Below are positions 1-10,559 of a stretch of DNA of 64,000 nt, piece by piece. The notes beneath the pieces are model-generated. The model saw nothing but the letters and a program-made list of their open reading frames with translations, had not been told where the DNA came from and did not search any database. Position 1 is the first letter of the stretch, and each line of letters begins with the position of its first letter. The translations under genes and the position numbers were made by a program. The stretch lies in contig OZ025713.1 of NCBI GenBank assembly GCA_964019335.1, positions 1-64,000 of the forward strand, in the 5' to 3' direction. Origin of the DNA: Diplonema japonicum. Its lineage: Eukaryota > Euglenozoa > Diplonemea > Diplonemida > Diplonemidae.

Positions 1-154
1 GGGTTTGCGGGTTTGCGGGTTTGCGGGTTTGCGGGTTTGCGGGTTTGCGGGTTTGCGGGTTTGCGGGTTTGCGGGTTTGCGGGTTTGCGGGTTTGCGGGT
101 TTGCGGGTTTGCGGGTTTGCGGGTTTGCGGGGTTTGCGGGTTTGCGGGTTCCTC
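1..154. repeat. 8-bp satellite array (GGGTTTGC)n
   Basis: About 19 head-to-tail copies of GGGTTTGC with one 9-bp variant near position 130. The sequence resembles a G-rich telomere-type repeat. However, the G-rich strand points into the window, not outward as expected for a left chromosome end, so I call it an interstitial or subtelomeric satellite. The array is cut by the window edge, so its true length is unknown. Confidence 0.9.
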
Positions 155-701
155 TTGGGCGCTGGCTTAGGTTCCCTGCCACCCATGGCAATCCAGGGGG
201 CTCTTTTCTGTCTTCTCACAAGGGTGTGCAGTGGTGCTCCCACGTCGCCCGCAGCCTCCGCCCCAACCATACCTTGGCAGGCGGTGGGGGCGGGTGCTGG
301 GTCCCCCTGGTTGTTTGAAAAGAGAAAAGGTTCCTTCTTGTTTGTTTTTTTTTTTTCTTTCCCTTCCACCCTCAAAAAAAGCCCCCGGCCCTTGGGGACC
401 AGGGTGTACACCTCCGTAGAGGGTCCAGAAAAAATGGGGGGCAGAGAGGGAGGAGCACTACCTTCTCTCGGGCGTGCTGTCTCTCCCTCTGCCTTTTTTT
501 CCTCCGAAGAGGGTCTGTTTTTCACCTCCGTGGAGGGTCCCTCTGGGGAGGGCTCTAAAAATGAAAAAGGGGGGGACAAATGGGGGGGAGGAACACTACC
601 CTCTCTCGGGGGTACCTCTTCCCTTCTCTCTCTATTTTCCTCCGAAGAGGGTCTGTTTTCCGTGGAGGGTTCCTCCAAAGAGGGCTCTAAAAATGAAAAA
701 T
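155..701. repeat. Degenerate ~140-bp tandem repeats between satellite blocks
   Basis: No gene seen. From about 405 to 701 there are three imperfect copies of a unit that begins CCTCCGAAGAGGGTCTG, continues through a GGAGGGTCC and a GGGCTCTAAAAATGAAAAA segment, then CACTACC..TCTCGGG and a pyrimidine stretch. The last copy is shortened and runs directly into a second small block of the 8-bp satellite. ORFs here on either strand are repeat read-through. Confidence 0.6.
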
Positions 702-3277
702 TGCGGGTTTGCGGGTTTGCGGGTCTTCCGGGCCAACAGCCCAAGGTACCTCTCAAAGGAGACGTCCTCGAACAACCCCGGGACCGTCACCACCGCTGAC
801 TGCAGGTCGACCTCTTCAACACCCATCTTCCGCAGATGGTCCTGGACAGTGCGCCTCGTCTCCTTCTCGCAGGGCCCCCTCCCCTCGTAGACGTCGAGGG
901 TGACCTTCCTTCCATCCCTCACCCACGCCTTCACTTTGATCAGGTCCTTGACCTTTCCCACTGGGGCCCTTATCCTTGCGTCGCACCTCTCCAAGAACTC
1001 ACGTAGTGTCACCTTGGTAGCGCCGGCTCCCGCCGCAATGCCCACTACCCCTTCCTTCCCCGGTGTCGGGTGGTGTCTGCACCCCCGGGTCTGCAACTTG
1101 ACCACCCTCCATGCCGTTTCCAGAGTCCCCTTGAGCACGCCACCCTTGAAACGAACAGGTTGCACCGCCGAACACCCACATGCGTACGTGATCTGGAAAT
1201 CCTGGACCGTCCTCGGGAACTCGAACTCGCGGTATGTTTCCGACTTCTGCACCTCACAACCCACAATGCGGCTGCGGCGCTCTCCGTCCGACCCACCTTC
1301 CAAGCTTGCGAAGTACTGCTTTACCATCATGTATCCAAGTCCAGCGATACCAATCTGGCCAGCCATAGCCACCTCCAGCGGAACACCCAGCAACTCGGCC
1401 TTCGCAAGAAGCATCTCCTCAGTCCTCTCCCTTCCAGGGTCCGTTCCTTCTTCAAGGATGATCTCCACCCGGCCCTCGAACTGGATGATGAACTTGAGCA
1501 GTCGGTCCCCCGGCCTCGCCCTCAGTGGCACCATCGCTCTCGGAATTGGGATGCCCATCACCACATCAATCGGGTCAAGCTGAACGAAGTCTCCCCCTAC
1601 TTCCACCTGCTGTTCCCTTTCCGGTGCCCCGACTCCCATCAGCTGATCTCCCTCCGGCGTCTGGATCCCACCCCTAGGTGTGTCAGGCCCCGACTGGCTG
1701 CCTCCGCTCGGTGCGTTCCCGCCCTCTTTGGTCCCTTCGGGGGCGTCATCCGCCTGCGGCTTCAGAGTCCTCCCACCGCCCTGTCTCTTCGCAGCTTGTT
1801 CCCTACAGAATTCGCTCACGGTCATCTTCCTCGTAGCAGTTGTCGCACTCTGGTCCCCCTTGCTCGAGTCCCTCTGGGCCTCCGTATCCCCCTTAGGACA
1901 CTGGTCCAAGGTCTGGTTCACCGCAGCGTCAGTCGCCCCTTGTCTCTTCCCATCTTCCTGGGCCTTCGGGTCAAGCTCCCCTCCCTGCCCAGCCCTCTCG
2001 CTGGATCCTGTTCCGGCCATCTCCGTGTCTTCTCCTCCCGGCGAGGCTGCTTCGAGTCCTGCTCCCGCTTTCCCTTGTGTTCCACCCTCCACCGGTTCCG
2101 CCTTTCGCTGCTGCTGCATTCGGGCGTCCAGGTCCTTCTTCGTCTGCTCCAGAAGGGCATCCAGCTGGTGGGCCACCGTGATTGGGGGTCCGCCTCCCTG
2201 TCCCTTCACTTCCCTCTCGGACGACTCCTCAGCTTCGGTGGTTTTTTCATTGCCGAAGGAGTCCTCTGTGAGGTCAGTGTTGGATTCAGTGTTGGGTTCG
2301 TTGTTCGCTTCCTCGTTGTCCTTTTTTTCCTCTTCGCCGTCCGGTACCGGGGGCCCTGGATCCAACTGTACAGGCCCTTTGACTAACAGCGCCCCTGCTA
2401 TCGATCTCATCATGGCCGTTGACACCTCTTGGACCACACGCCTGTGTATCGAGACTCTGTCCCCGTGAGCCCGCGCAGCTATGCTCCTGGACAGTTTCTT
2501 CGTGAGGTAGACTGCTGCCTCCCCGAACCCCCCAAAGGTCTCCATCGCGAAAGGTACAAAGGCCACGCGTGTCTTGGCGAGCTCCGCCTCATACTTCTGG
2601 CGCTTGTAGTGTTCCGCCTTCGCCGCTGCGTACCCCGCAGTCTTCGCCGCCTGGTTGACACAAGACTCGTTCCTCGGGTGCACGATGACCACGTCCATAG
2701 CCATTGGGCGGGAACCCCCCACCCCACCTGGGAAGAACACGTCCGCCGGGCGCTGGGACGACCCCGGGATCAGCCCCGTCTTCTCCATCGTTGCGCTCAC
2801 CCCGGCCCACTGACAGTGTCTGTGGATGGTCTCCTTCACCCGGTCGTGCCTCGCAATCCTGGCGTTGCCGCATCCCTGGGCATGGTCACCCCATACGTCC
2901 ATCCCCTCAGTCTTGCACCTCGGGTCGTGGCAGCTCTCACCCTGCTTGTAGACCGGAGCCCCCAACCACCACTTGATCAGAGCCCCAAACTCGTTGTCCG
3001 ACAGCTGGTTGTAGAAGTCAGGCGTCGCCGTCAACCACGCCCCCGCATAGTGCATTGACTCCGACATCAACCTCGCTCTCGAGCGTGCATCTGCTTTCGC
3101 CAAGAGGTCCTCCAGCGCCTTCTCATCAAGCACCCTAGAGAGCCACCTCTGGCTGCAGATGTGGGGGGCCTTGGCCACCATGTCGGGTGTAATCTGCATG
3201 CCGCCCTTCGTCCTGTTGAACCACTCGAGCCAGCTCCCCCATACACCCCCTGCGGTTTCATCCCTTCCCACCGACAA
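632..3277 (-). mobile_element. Non-LTR retrotransposon remnant: C-terminal zinc knuckle and restriction-like endonuclease region
   Basis: Open frame of 881 codons with no credible initiator: its first codon is TTG and the first in-frame Met is about residue 27. Residues 35-260 look like the C-terminal end of an R2/NeSL-type retroelement protein. They have a helical region with a WWLGAPVY stretch, a CCHC knuckle (C116, C121, H132, C136), then a PD-(D/E)XK-like endonuclease block (RPAD 176-179, MDVVIVHP about 194-201, KRQKY about 225-229) and the FVPFAMETFGG motif. Reverse transcriptase is absent, so the copy is 5'-truncated near 3,280. Residues 300-560 are an acidic, Gln/Gly-rich linker. Residues 560-850 form a folded-looking domain I do not recognise. 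The frame has no stop before the satellite at 702-724 and reads through it. Family assignment is from motifs; the extra C-terminal domain is unusual. Confidence 0.7.
702..724. repeat. Second small block of the 8-bp satellite
   Basis: About 2.7 copies of the GGGTTTGC unit lie exactly where the retroelement coding sequence meets the degenerate tandem repeats. On the minus strand this encodes the R-K-P-A-N-P-Q end of the retroelement frame. Confidence 0.85.
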
Positions 3278-3698
3278 GAAGCAATAACCAATGGAATAAA
3301 TATTTGAGGACCTCTCCCTCCCAAATCAGTTTGAACCTTCGAGTAAACCAGCAGCACACCCCGCCTTCGTGTCCACTGCTCACCGTTTCCTTCCCCGATA
3401 CTTCCATATCCCGCCTCTCGTCTCTGTCATATTGTGCGCATTTCTTTTAATTGAATATCTATTCCGTCAAGCCCTGTTGTTGAAAGTGATCTACAAACGA
3501 GGAAATATAAATGAAAAGTTCTTAAATCTTTCCTTAACAAACAATTCTGCAAAATAAAAAAGTCCGAAAATAAAAAGGTCCGAAGGAACAACGGAAATCT
3601 CGGCGTCCGGAGTTTTTCCCTCCGGCGTTCTTCTTGGGTTTGAAAGATCCACCCTTGGGAAACCACCACTTCACCGTCTAGACACAGTAACAGGCACA
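3278..3698. other. Intergenic, no gene seen
   Basis: AT-rich stretch between the 5' truncation point of the retroelement and the 3' end of the LRR gene. Read in the minus sense it contains scattered pyrimidine tracts. No ORF with coding character and no structural RNA were recognised. Confidence 0.6.
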
Positions 3699-4949
3699 TC
3701 AACGAGGCCGAAACTCGATCAGGTCGCTAAGATGACCGAGTTGGAGCCCTGCTGTGGTGAGGGACGAGCAGCCAAAGAGTGCAAGTCTGCCTAATCTCTT
3801 GACGCTGCGCATACAAGTGAAGTCGACAGTGGTCAAGGACGAACAGTTCATGAGGAAGCGTGAGCCTACTTCCGTCACACTGCATAGCGGGGATAGGTCT
3901 ACAGATGTGAGAGAGCGGTTCCCCTCAAGGAAGCTCTTGCCGATTTGCTTCGTATCTTGCAAGCAGCTGAGGTCAACGCACGTGAGGGAATCGCATTCTG
4001 AGAGGAAGCGGTCGCTGATGAATGTGAACTTGAGAAAAGACAAATCAACAGTAGTGAGGGAAGCGCACCCGGAGAGGAAGTCATCGCTAATCATGCTGAG
4101 GCTAGCCAAACCTCTAAGATCTATTGAGGTCAACGATGAGCACCTGCAGCAGAAGTTCAGGTTGATAGCCATTACGTTGGTCATGTCGCCAAGGTCCAGC
4201 GTTGTGAGAGACGTGCAGCCGTCGAGGAATTTCCCCGGTATCGAGGTCAAGCCTCGCATGGAGGAAAGGTCAAGAGCTTCGAGCGAATAGCATTCCTCGA
4301 GAAAACCCCACCCCACTGAGGTAACTTCATGGAAGCTGCTCACGTCCACCTCGACAACGGACTGGCACCGCTTCAGGAACGAGTTGCCGATGGTGGCCAA
4401 AGCACCGAACTGGAGGTCAACCCTAGTGAGGTTACGGGATGACTCGAGGAATCTCGAACCAATACTCTCTAAGCACGGGATGTCAATATTGATGGTCTTT
4501 AAGTGTGTTCTCGACAGGAACGATTGTCCTATGGCAGAGACGCGACGCAGGGAGTCCACTATTGCCAGGTGCTGCAGCTCTGCAGGAAGGTCATCGTGGG
4601 TAATCTCCAACACCCCCTTTTCGCAGTGGTCCGAGACATCTATCGTCAGGCACATGTCGGGGTCTTGGGAAATGCGGTCCTGTAGCTCCTGGCGTCGTTG
4701 CTTCAGATCGCCCAACAGAACATGGGGGTTCAGATGCACCGTCAGTTCGCACCCCTCTACTAACCCGTGTTCCTGCACTGTCAGGAATCGCTCCAAGATG
4801 CCTCCTTCCCATTCCAAAAGAAACCTCCCTTTTCCTAGCCTAGCAACATCAGCTACCCTTTCATATAATTCATTTACTGTCTCATTAGCCTCCACGTCCA
4901 GCTCGTGAACCTCGGTGAGGCATCTTGCAAACATCGTGAGGCGACCCAT
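3699..4949 (-). CDS. Ubiquitin-like domain + BspA-type leucine-rich repeat protein
   Basis: A 416-residue protein starting at ATG 4949. Residues about 5-75 have the hydrophobic pattern of a beta-grasp (ubiquitin-like) domain: a beta hairpin, a helix around NETVNELYERVADVA, a FLLEWEGG strand and a final ELTVHL strand. Residues about 120-410 are a dozen leucine-rich repeats of about 24 residues with the BspA/LRR_5 form (FL..C.SLTTVDLS.L..V..IG). LRR stacks normally bind protein partners. No signal peptide or membrane segment is visible, so it is probably cytosolic. In the sense direction a C/T-rich run precedes the ATG by about 60 nt. The N-terminal domain recurs in front of ankyrin repeats in three other genes here. 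The specific role is unknown. Confidence 0.8.
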   Translation of the reverse strand: MGRLTMFARCLTEVHELDVEANETVNELYERVADVARLGKGRFLLEWEGGILERFLTVQEHGLVEGCELTVHLNPHVLLGDLKQRRQELQDRISQDPDMCLTIDVSDHCEKGVLEITHDDLPAELQHLAIVDSLRRVSAIGQSFLSRTHLKTINIDIPCLESIGSRFLESSRNLTRVDLQFGALATIGNSFLKRCQSVVEVDVSSFHEVTSVGWGFLEECYSLEALDLSSMRGLTSIPGKFLDGCTSLTTLDLGDMTNVMAINLNFCCRCSSLTSIDLRGLASLSMISDDFLSGCASLTTVDLSFLKFTFISDRFLSECDSLTCVDLSCLQDTKQIGKSFLEGNRSLTSVDLSPLCSVTEVGSRFLMNCSSLTTVDFTCMRSVKRLGRLALFGCSSLTTAGLQLGHLSDLIEFRPR

Positions 4950-6763
4950 CGTTACACTTTCCTTGTTTTCTTTTTTTCTTTTTTGTCTTTATCTCCGATG
5001 TATTTAAAAAAAGGGGGGTGGTGGAGAGGAGAAATTGTACTACACTCGGAAGAATGCCTGGGCCTAAGAATAATTTCGAGAGGCACGTAAAATAAAAAGA
5101 GAAACCTGGCCGTCGTTTGTACGCCAGATGGAGAGTGTTAAAACCCTTTAGATAGTAAGTCAACAAAAAAAAAGAGGGAAAAATATGAACCTCAGCAAAC
5201 CAAATGGATCAGACCATCTCATGTGGAACAAACAAATAAGAATGAAAAGCAAAAAAAATCTGACTGCAGGTTCTATCACTCACCCGCAGCCGTGTGGTTA
5301 GCAACAGTTCTTTACCTTCTCCTTTCATTTCAGAATGGTCTAAAAAATGTAAACCTCCTGGACAATTTTGTTTTTCTTTTTTGTAATAGCTTTTAAGGAG
5401 GCGAACTTGTGGTGTTAACTCCTTCTTTACTCCATTTAAAAAAAAAACCCCTCGCTTCTCCCTGCAACAACAGCAACAGCGAAACAAAAAGTAGTAGCTT
5501 GGCGCTTCCTTTGTTTGCGCACACAAGCTGTATCCTACCTAGTAAAATAACTTATGAAAAGCCTAAAACTATTTAACTATCCCCTTAGGGTGCTTGTTTC
5601 TGGTGGCCTTGAAAATACAAAAGAAAGTTCTTATTTTGCATCCCCAAGGCAGATTCCATGTTGTATGTTCGTGGTAAAAAAGCTAAGGGGTGAAAGACTT
5701 CTTTCTCTTTCTTCTTCTTTTTTCTTCTTTTTTCAGGAGTATCGAAATATTGGCAATGAAACATTTGTTTTCATTGCTGCTTTGTTTATTCTTTTTCTTT
5801 CTTTCTATATTTCCTTTTTGTGATCTGTGGGCCGTACGTGGAATGACCCAACGACTCCGAAAAAGGGAAAAAAAGCGATTTCACTGGTCAAGTTGGATTG
5901 TGTTTTGGTACACCACCTGCCTTCGACAAAAATATTAATGCTGAACGGAAAAAAAAAACAGAAAAAAAATGGAATCGAACTATGTTCAGGGGAGGAATAA
6001 TAGGTTCACTTCTGCTATAAAAAAAAAAAAAAGAAGGATAATAGCTATTTAACCTGTAGAAGGATAAGCCCAACAATGCCACCACTACTCTTTTTAGCAA
6101 TAACAATTCATTATCAATATATTGTTTTTCTTGTTCAAGCAAAAAAAAAAAAGAAGGATAATAGCTATTTACTACCAACAAGTAATGACTTTACCTCGAG
6201 GCCCGCATTTTGTCATCGGGGGCCAAGTCATTCCTTGGCGATAGGTAAGTGGTTTTATTTCACGACTCTCCGAAATTACTTCACACGAGGGGGCAAAAGA
6301 GGTGACAAGGGGTACAACAAGAGAGGAGATACAAAGGTTACAATACAAGTTGTTTTCCCCCGTTGTTGACTAAGAGCTGCCGCTGACCTTATCGAAAAAA
6401 GTTCTTTCTTTTTTTTTATTTATTTCTGAGGAAATATTTTCCCAGCTATTCGGAAGAAAATAAATTAATATATGAGCTAAAGAAGGTCACTGTGAATCGC
6501 CCCCTTGTTCTCATCCTAAATAATATTTCTGAACCTGTCGTTTAGCTTCTTTCGCTAGAGCAATTGATAAACTTCGGTGTACGGGTGGATGCTCACCGGG
6601 AAAGTATAAAAACACGTAAAAGAAGAAACCTTCTTAGCATTCTTTGCTCGGAAAATATAAAGTTCTGGTCAGCATTTCTTTTTTTTTTCTTTCTTTCTTT
6701 TTTGCTCAGAATTGCATTAAAAAAAGGGGGGGGAATTTCGTCCAAAAAAAAGGAGAATAAATA
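4950..6763. other. Intergenic AT-rich region with dispersed repeats
   Basis: No gene seen. It holds a partial copy of the GGCGCTCC/TTTGTTTGTGCGCAC family near 5493-5557. A segment at about 6050-6150 recurs at 51045-51130. There are also many A/T runs. Short ORFs rich in F, K and L are low-complexity read-through. Confidence 0.6.
5493..5557. repeat. Dispersed repeat family R2, partial copy
   Basis: Diverged match to the family seen at 32194, 39434 and 57107. It shares the TTGGCGCTTCCTTTGTTTG-like start and the CCTA(A/G)TAAAATA core, but loses similarity after about 65 bases. Confidence 0.55.
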
Positions 6764-8323
6764 TGGGTCGATTTCAAACCCCCCCCCCAAAATGAGGCCA
6801 ATTGACACTTTCGTTGCATCTTTGGGCATGCCGCCCCCTTTAAAAAAAATTCTCCATATTTCCCGGCCCATATTAGGAAAGAACCCGGGTCAGAAATCGC
6901 TCAAGGGTGCTATTTTGACCTATGAAAAATTCGGTCTTAGGGTAAAAATCGGGTTTTAGTGGTTTTGGTAAAGTCAGAGATTATGCTTTCAATAGCAAGA
7001 AATAGCGAAACTCACTGCTAGAAGGTGGCTGAAATGATGTTGGAAGTGGAAACCTTCATTTCCTAGTCTTCTGCGGCTGAGATGTGCTGCTGAGTGGGCG
7101 ACCTCGTTTCTTTTTCATACTATTAGGCCTTCTACCGCATTTTGGGGGGGTTTTAAGAGGCTCATTCATAGGTGTACTTGTGCTTTGGGCTTGTCATGGG
7201 GTGGCGAGTATTTTCGTAATTTGGTTACCATTCTTTCTCGTTTTTCAAGTCCGGGAAGGCTATCAGGAACGTCCTCATACTCATCACAAGATTCATAGAC
7301 TGGGGGCCTTTTCTCTGCCCTGTCTGCATCGAGTTCTTTGATGATGTACTTTAGTTCTTTCTAGCTCGTGGACGCGCACGTAGCAAATACACCCTCCGGT
7401 GTGCTCCTGAGCTCATATGCACCTGTAAAATCCGGAAACTCAAGAATCTTCTTTTTGTACGGGTCAAAGACATCAGTAACTACATGCACGGCGCACCGTA
7501 TCGTATTGGTGATGTTAGCTATTTGTTCCACAGTTTTAATTGTTGTGGAACGAGGCACCCAAAACCAAACACGAGAGAGCACACCAAAGTGGCTGTCCCT
7601 GTTGTTTTTGCCGTGTTTCTCCCCCAGAAACCACAGGGAAAACGTCCGATCGGGATATACATAACGAAGACCAAAAAGAACAAAGTAGCAAAATTCCTTT
7701 GCACGAAAGTGACGCCCACCGTCAGTCCAGAGTATCCACTCCATTTTTTTCTTTATTTTTTTCTGTGCCCATGCTACTGTGGAACAAGACTTTTCCAACA
7801 GTAAGGCCAGCTGCCCTTATTTCATCATGTGTGATGTGGTCAAGCCTCATGCCTCTGACCAATTGGCGCCGTGTGGTGTCTTGTTGGCTACTAAATCAAC
7901 CAGAAAATGATAGCAGAAGTGCCGCTAGAAGTTCCCTTTTACACACTACGTCACAAACTAGTGCAGCACAGTCGTTGCCACTGAGCTTCTCAAAAACCTC
8001 TGTGGCAAGTGTCCTGATCGCCGTGGTGTTCCCATTTACCCTTTCTCGGTCCGAATACCATTTTTTTTTACCCCTACAAGTTTAAAAGCATCCATTTTTG
8101 TCACCCCCTCTTTTACTGAATTTGTGCAAACCCATTTTTGCCCCTAGGACTGAATTTTCTGGGTACTAGTAACACTCACTTTCCCATTTTCTGGGGTGTT
8201 TTCTTTCCTAACCTGGGCCGGGAAAGTTGTAGAATTTTTTTTCTTTGGGAAAAAGTACTTAGAGAAATATTGAAAGTGTCAATTGGCCTCATTTTTTTGG
8301 GGGGGGGGTTTGAAACGATGCCA
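6764..8323. mobile_element. 1560-bp TIR DNA transposon, copy 1
   Basis: Ends are TGG...CCA flanked by TA on both sides (6762-6763 and 8324-8325), consistent with a TA target duplication. Left and right ends are inverted repeats of roughly 200 bp with mismatches. They share TTTCAAACCCCCC, ATGAGGCCAATTGACACTTT, TTTCCCGGCCCA and TTAGGAAAGAA. A second copy of the same length lies inverted at 17870-19429. The interior carries a transposase-like fragment on the minus strand. It is not autonomous as far as I can see. Confidence 0.85.
7361..7798 (-). pseudogene. Transposase-like fragment inside TIR element copy 1
   Basis: A 145-codon frame with WTDGGRHFR followed about 30 residues later by EKHGKNNRDSHFG. 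This spacing and these residues resemble the catalytic Asp regions of some eukaryotic cut-and-paste DDE transposases, but the superfamily is uncertain. No N-terminal DNA-binding part or first catalytic block was found in frame. The start is doubtful and the fragment looks truncated. Confidence 0.5.
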
Positions 8324-8331
8324 TATATGAG

Positions 8332-9075
8332 TTAAAGGAAGCCGGTGTTGGCGGCGCCCTGCACAAGAACTGTCTACTTGATTACAAGGCGCACTGCGGC
8401 CGAGTTGTAGCTTCTTCTGCGTTCCGCGTCGTGTCCTCAATGCGTGCGGTGTACAGCTCAACCCCAGCCGGGGCGTCCCGGGTAACCAAGATTCTGCGCT
8501 CGTGCAGTTTGCTGCCTGTTCGTCACCCTGAGCATGCGTTACGTTCTTTCCACTCGGGCGCTACCGGTTGGTTTTTAGCATTTTATAGTTGTGCACACGT
8601 CGAGTCCCCTGGTAAAAACGTCGTAGTGGTAGTCCAAAAGAGGAACTTGCCGTTGTTTGTACGTGCCGGGTAAAAACCTGGAGAAATTTGTCAACCCGAA
8701 ACACGTTGCCAACGTTCCCCTTTTGTTTAGACAAGTCAAAGACTCGTTCTTGCAAAATAAAATCCCCAAAAAAAACACGAAAAAAGTTCATTACCCGTCC
8801 TATTATCATTGCTTCCTCCCTCGAGCAGCGGAAACAAAAAAGAAATAAAAGTTTTCGATGATAGGAAACGAAGTGGTTAGCAACGGCAACCAACAAAAAA
8901 AGAAAATGAAAGGAGGCCAGTGTTGGTGGTGCCCTGCACAAGCAGTGTCTACCTATTACAGGGGGTACACCCCGACCGAGCTGTAGCTTCTTCTGCATTG
9001 TGCGCAACCCCAGCTAGGCGCACCGGGTAACCAAGATTCTGCTGTTTGCTGCCTGTTCGTCACCCTAAATACGTG
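8332..9075. repeat. Two diverged copies of dispersed family R3
   Basis: Copies at about 8332-8545 and 8908-9075. Both contain G(C/T)GTTGG(C/T)GG(C/T)GCCCTGCACAAG, then CCGA(C)CGAG(C/T)TGTAGCTTCTTCTGC, and end in GGGTAACCAAGATTCTGC..TGTTCGTCACCCT. Shorter pieces occur at 17040-17108, 32334-32352, 32453-32484 and 50575-50650. No ORF is conserved between copies. It could be a short non-autonomous element; no clear Pol III boxes or terminal repeats were seen. Confidence 0.6.
8640..8757. repeat. Dispersed repeat family R1, copy 1
   Basis: About 105-118 bp, from GTGCCGGGTAAAAACCTGG to TCGTTCTTGCAAAA, with a core ACACGTTGCCAACGTTCCCC. Near-identical copies lie at 13702, 26769, 56911 and 58083, all in the same orientation and all ending in an A-run. 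The peptide it encodes is repeated only because the DNA is repeated. Confidence 0.8.
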
Positions 9076-9403
9076 CTACCGGTGATGACCGATGAAGAGA
9101 ACAACGCTCCATGTTATCCCCGCCCTAAACAAAAATATATAAGGAAGTCTTTATGAGACACTCCTTTGTTCTCCTCTCCAAAAAAAGAATAGGCAAACTA
9201 TTCTTTGTTTGTGTGCAATGATTACAAACGTCTTTCCTACTAAAGAGATAATCTGTAACGCATAACACTCCTTGATAACTACAATCAAGTTTTTTCTGTT
9301 CATCGTAAAAAAAGAATCAGCTGACTCTTTTTAGAAAGAAAAAGAAGAAGAAAAAAACAAAAAAAAACAAACAAAAAAGATTCAAATTAAAAAAAAAAAG
9401 AGA

Positions 9404-9444
9404 CATTTAAGGGGTATGCATTATGTGGCAGGACTCCTGCCTAA
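9404..9444. repeat. Dispersed short repeat R4 (GTGTGTGGCAGGACGCCT type)
   Basis: A 35-40 bp motif, TTTAAGGGTACCTGCGGT, then a GTGGCAGGACGCCT-like end. Related copies are at 11277-11314, 17800-17830 and 39388-39425. Function unknown. Confidence 0.55.
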
Positions 9445-9459
9445 AAAAGAAGAAGAATG

Positions 9460-10266
9460 TTAGGGGGAAATGAGTCTAAACAGTGCTTCCCTTACAACAA
9501 AATAATACACCTCAGCGGACGGCCGCTTGGGGCGAAGCGGCAGATTGCCAACATTGTCCCTCGCAGTGATATCGGCGCCGGCCTCAAGGAGAATCTTCGC
9601 CATTCTAGGCCCCTGCGCGTAGTGCAAAGGTGTCCTGCCTTCCGAATCTCTCAGGTCCACCTCGGCACCGTTAGACAAAAGTATGGCAGCAACCTTAGGA
9701 GCCCCATCAACACGATAAAGCATGATACGATGCAGCAGGGTCGCTCGGTCGTGCTGCGTCAGTGCGTTGACATCCGCACCATGTTCGATGAGCAACAATG
9801 CGACGTCAGCATCATCATCGCAGAGACACCTGTGGAGGAGCGTTTCGCCGTCTAAGCGCATTTCAAGAATATCTGGTTCACATTCAAGAAAGAGCGGTAA
9901 GAACACAGAGGCAGGTGCTTCATAGCAAGAAGATTCGTCTGACGAGTCATCGAACACGTCATCAAGGCCGAGGGCACGCTGCAGACACGCGAATGAAGGC
10001 TTCATGCCCATTTCCATCAACATCAACCGCGCCTTTTCAGCCTTGTCGACGGTCACCCGCATCTCGTCCCCGTGGCAGAAGATGTCGCATATCTTTGCGG
10101 ACAAGTCGCCCAGCACCACGCCTTCGTGGACCAGGACGAACATGCCCTTCTGCAAGCTGAACACCTCGGCAGCCTGCTCCGTGAGGTTCTCCACAGTCTC
10201 ATTCCCCCCTGCTATAACAGACACCGCAGGGCAGCTTTCCACACGAAGGAAGAGCTCCAGGGACAT
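9460..10266 (-). CDS. Ubiquitin-like domain + ankyrin repeat protein
   Basis: A 268-residue protein, ATG at 10266. Residues 1-75 match the ubiquitin-like N-terminal domain also present in the LRR protein at 3.7 kb: ETVENLTEQAAEVF helix, GMFVLVHEG strand, GDEMRVTV final strand. An acidic linker (DDSSDES about 106-112) follows. Residues about 137-246 hold three to four ankyrin repeats with good consensus (ADVALLLIEHGADVNA, DSEGRTPLHYA, AKILLEAGADITARD). No signal peptide or TM segment. The sense strand upstream has a textbook acceptor (TTTCTTCTCTCAG) about 45 nt before the ATG, so the 5' end is well supported. The role is probably adaptor-like protein binding; the partner is unknown. Confidence 0.82.
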   Translation of the reverse strand: MSLELFLRVESCPAVSVIAGGNETVENLTEQAAEVFSLQKGMFVLVHEGVVLGDLSAKICDIFCHGDEMRVTVDKAEKARLMLMEMGMKPSFACLQRALGLDDVFDDSSDESSCYEAPASVFLPLFLECEPDILEMRLDGETLLHRCLCDDDADVALLLIEHGADVNALTQHDRATLLHRIMLYRVDGAPKVAAILLSNGAEVDLRDSEGRTPLHYAQGPRMAKILLEAGADITARDNVGNLPLRPKRPSAEVYYFVVREALFRLISP

Positions 10267-10308
10267 CCTTTTGTTTTCTTTTTTCTTTTTAATCTGAGTG
10301 CGTTATAA

Positions 10309-10310
10309 CT
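10309..10310 (-). promoter_or_regulatory. Candidate splice acceptor upstream of the UBL-ankyrin gene
   Basis: In the minus sense an eight-T run continues as CTTCTCTCAG, and the AG lies at these bases, 42 nt before the ATG. No upstream exon is apparent, so it could serve trans-splicing. Confidence 0.6.
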
Positions 10311-10559
10311 GAGAGAAGAAAAAAAAGCTGAATATTGTGCGCTTCTGGGAGAATGGGAGATCTCCGCAACCCCTCCGGGTTACCTGCCTCGTGTGGTCGG
10401 TCCTCCAATACAACGTAGGGATTGCGGGGTACATCCTTGCAAAAAAAGAACTTCAACGCTTAAAAGACATCCCGTACAGCTTAAAGCCCTTGTTCATTTT
10501 CTTTTTGTACATGGGTTTCTACGGGCTTCGAGCAATTCCTGTTCTTGCCAGTTTAGACC

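Noticed and set aside
1-154. True telomere at the left end
   Set aside because: The G-rich strand runs 5' to 3' into the window, the opposite of a left chromosome end, and unique gene-bearing DNA follows; kept only as a satellite.
1070-2386. Long plus-strand ORFs opposite the retroelement
   Set aside because: They are antisense shadows of the GC-rich minus-strand frame and encode no recognisable domain.
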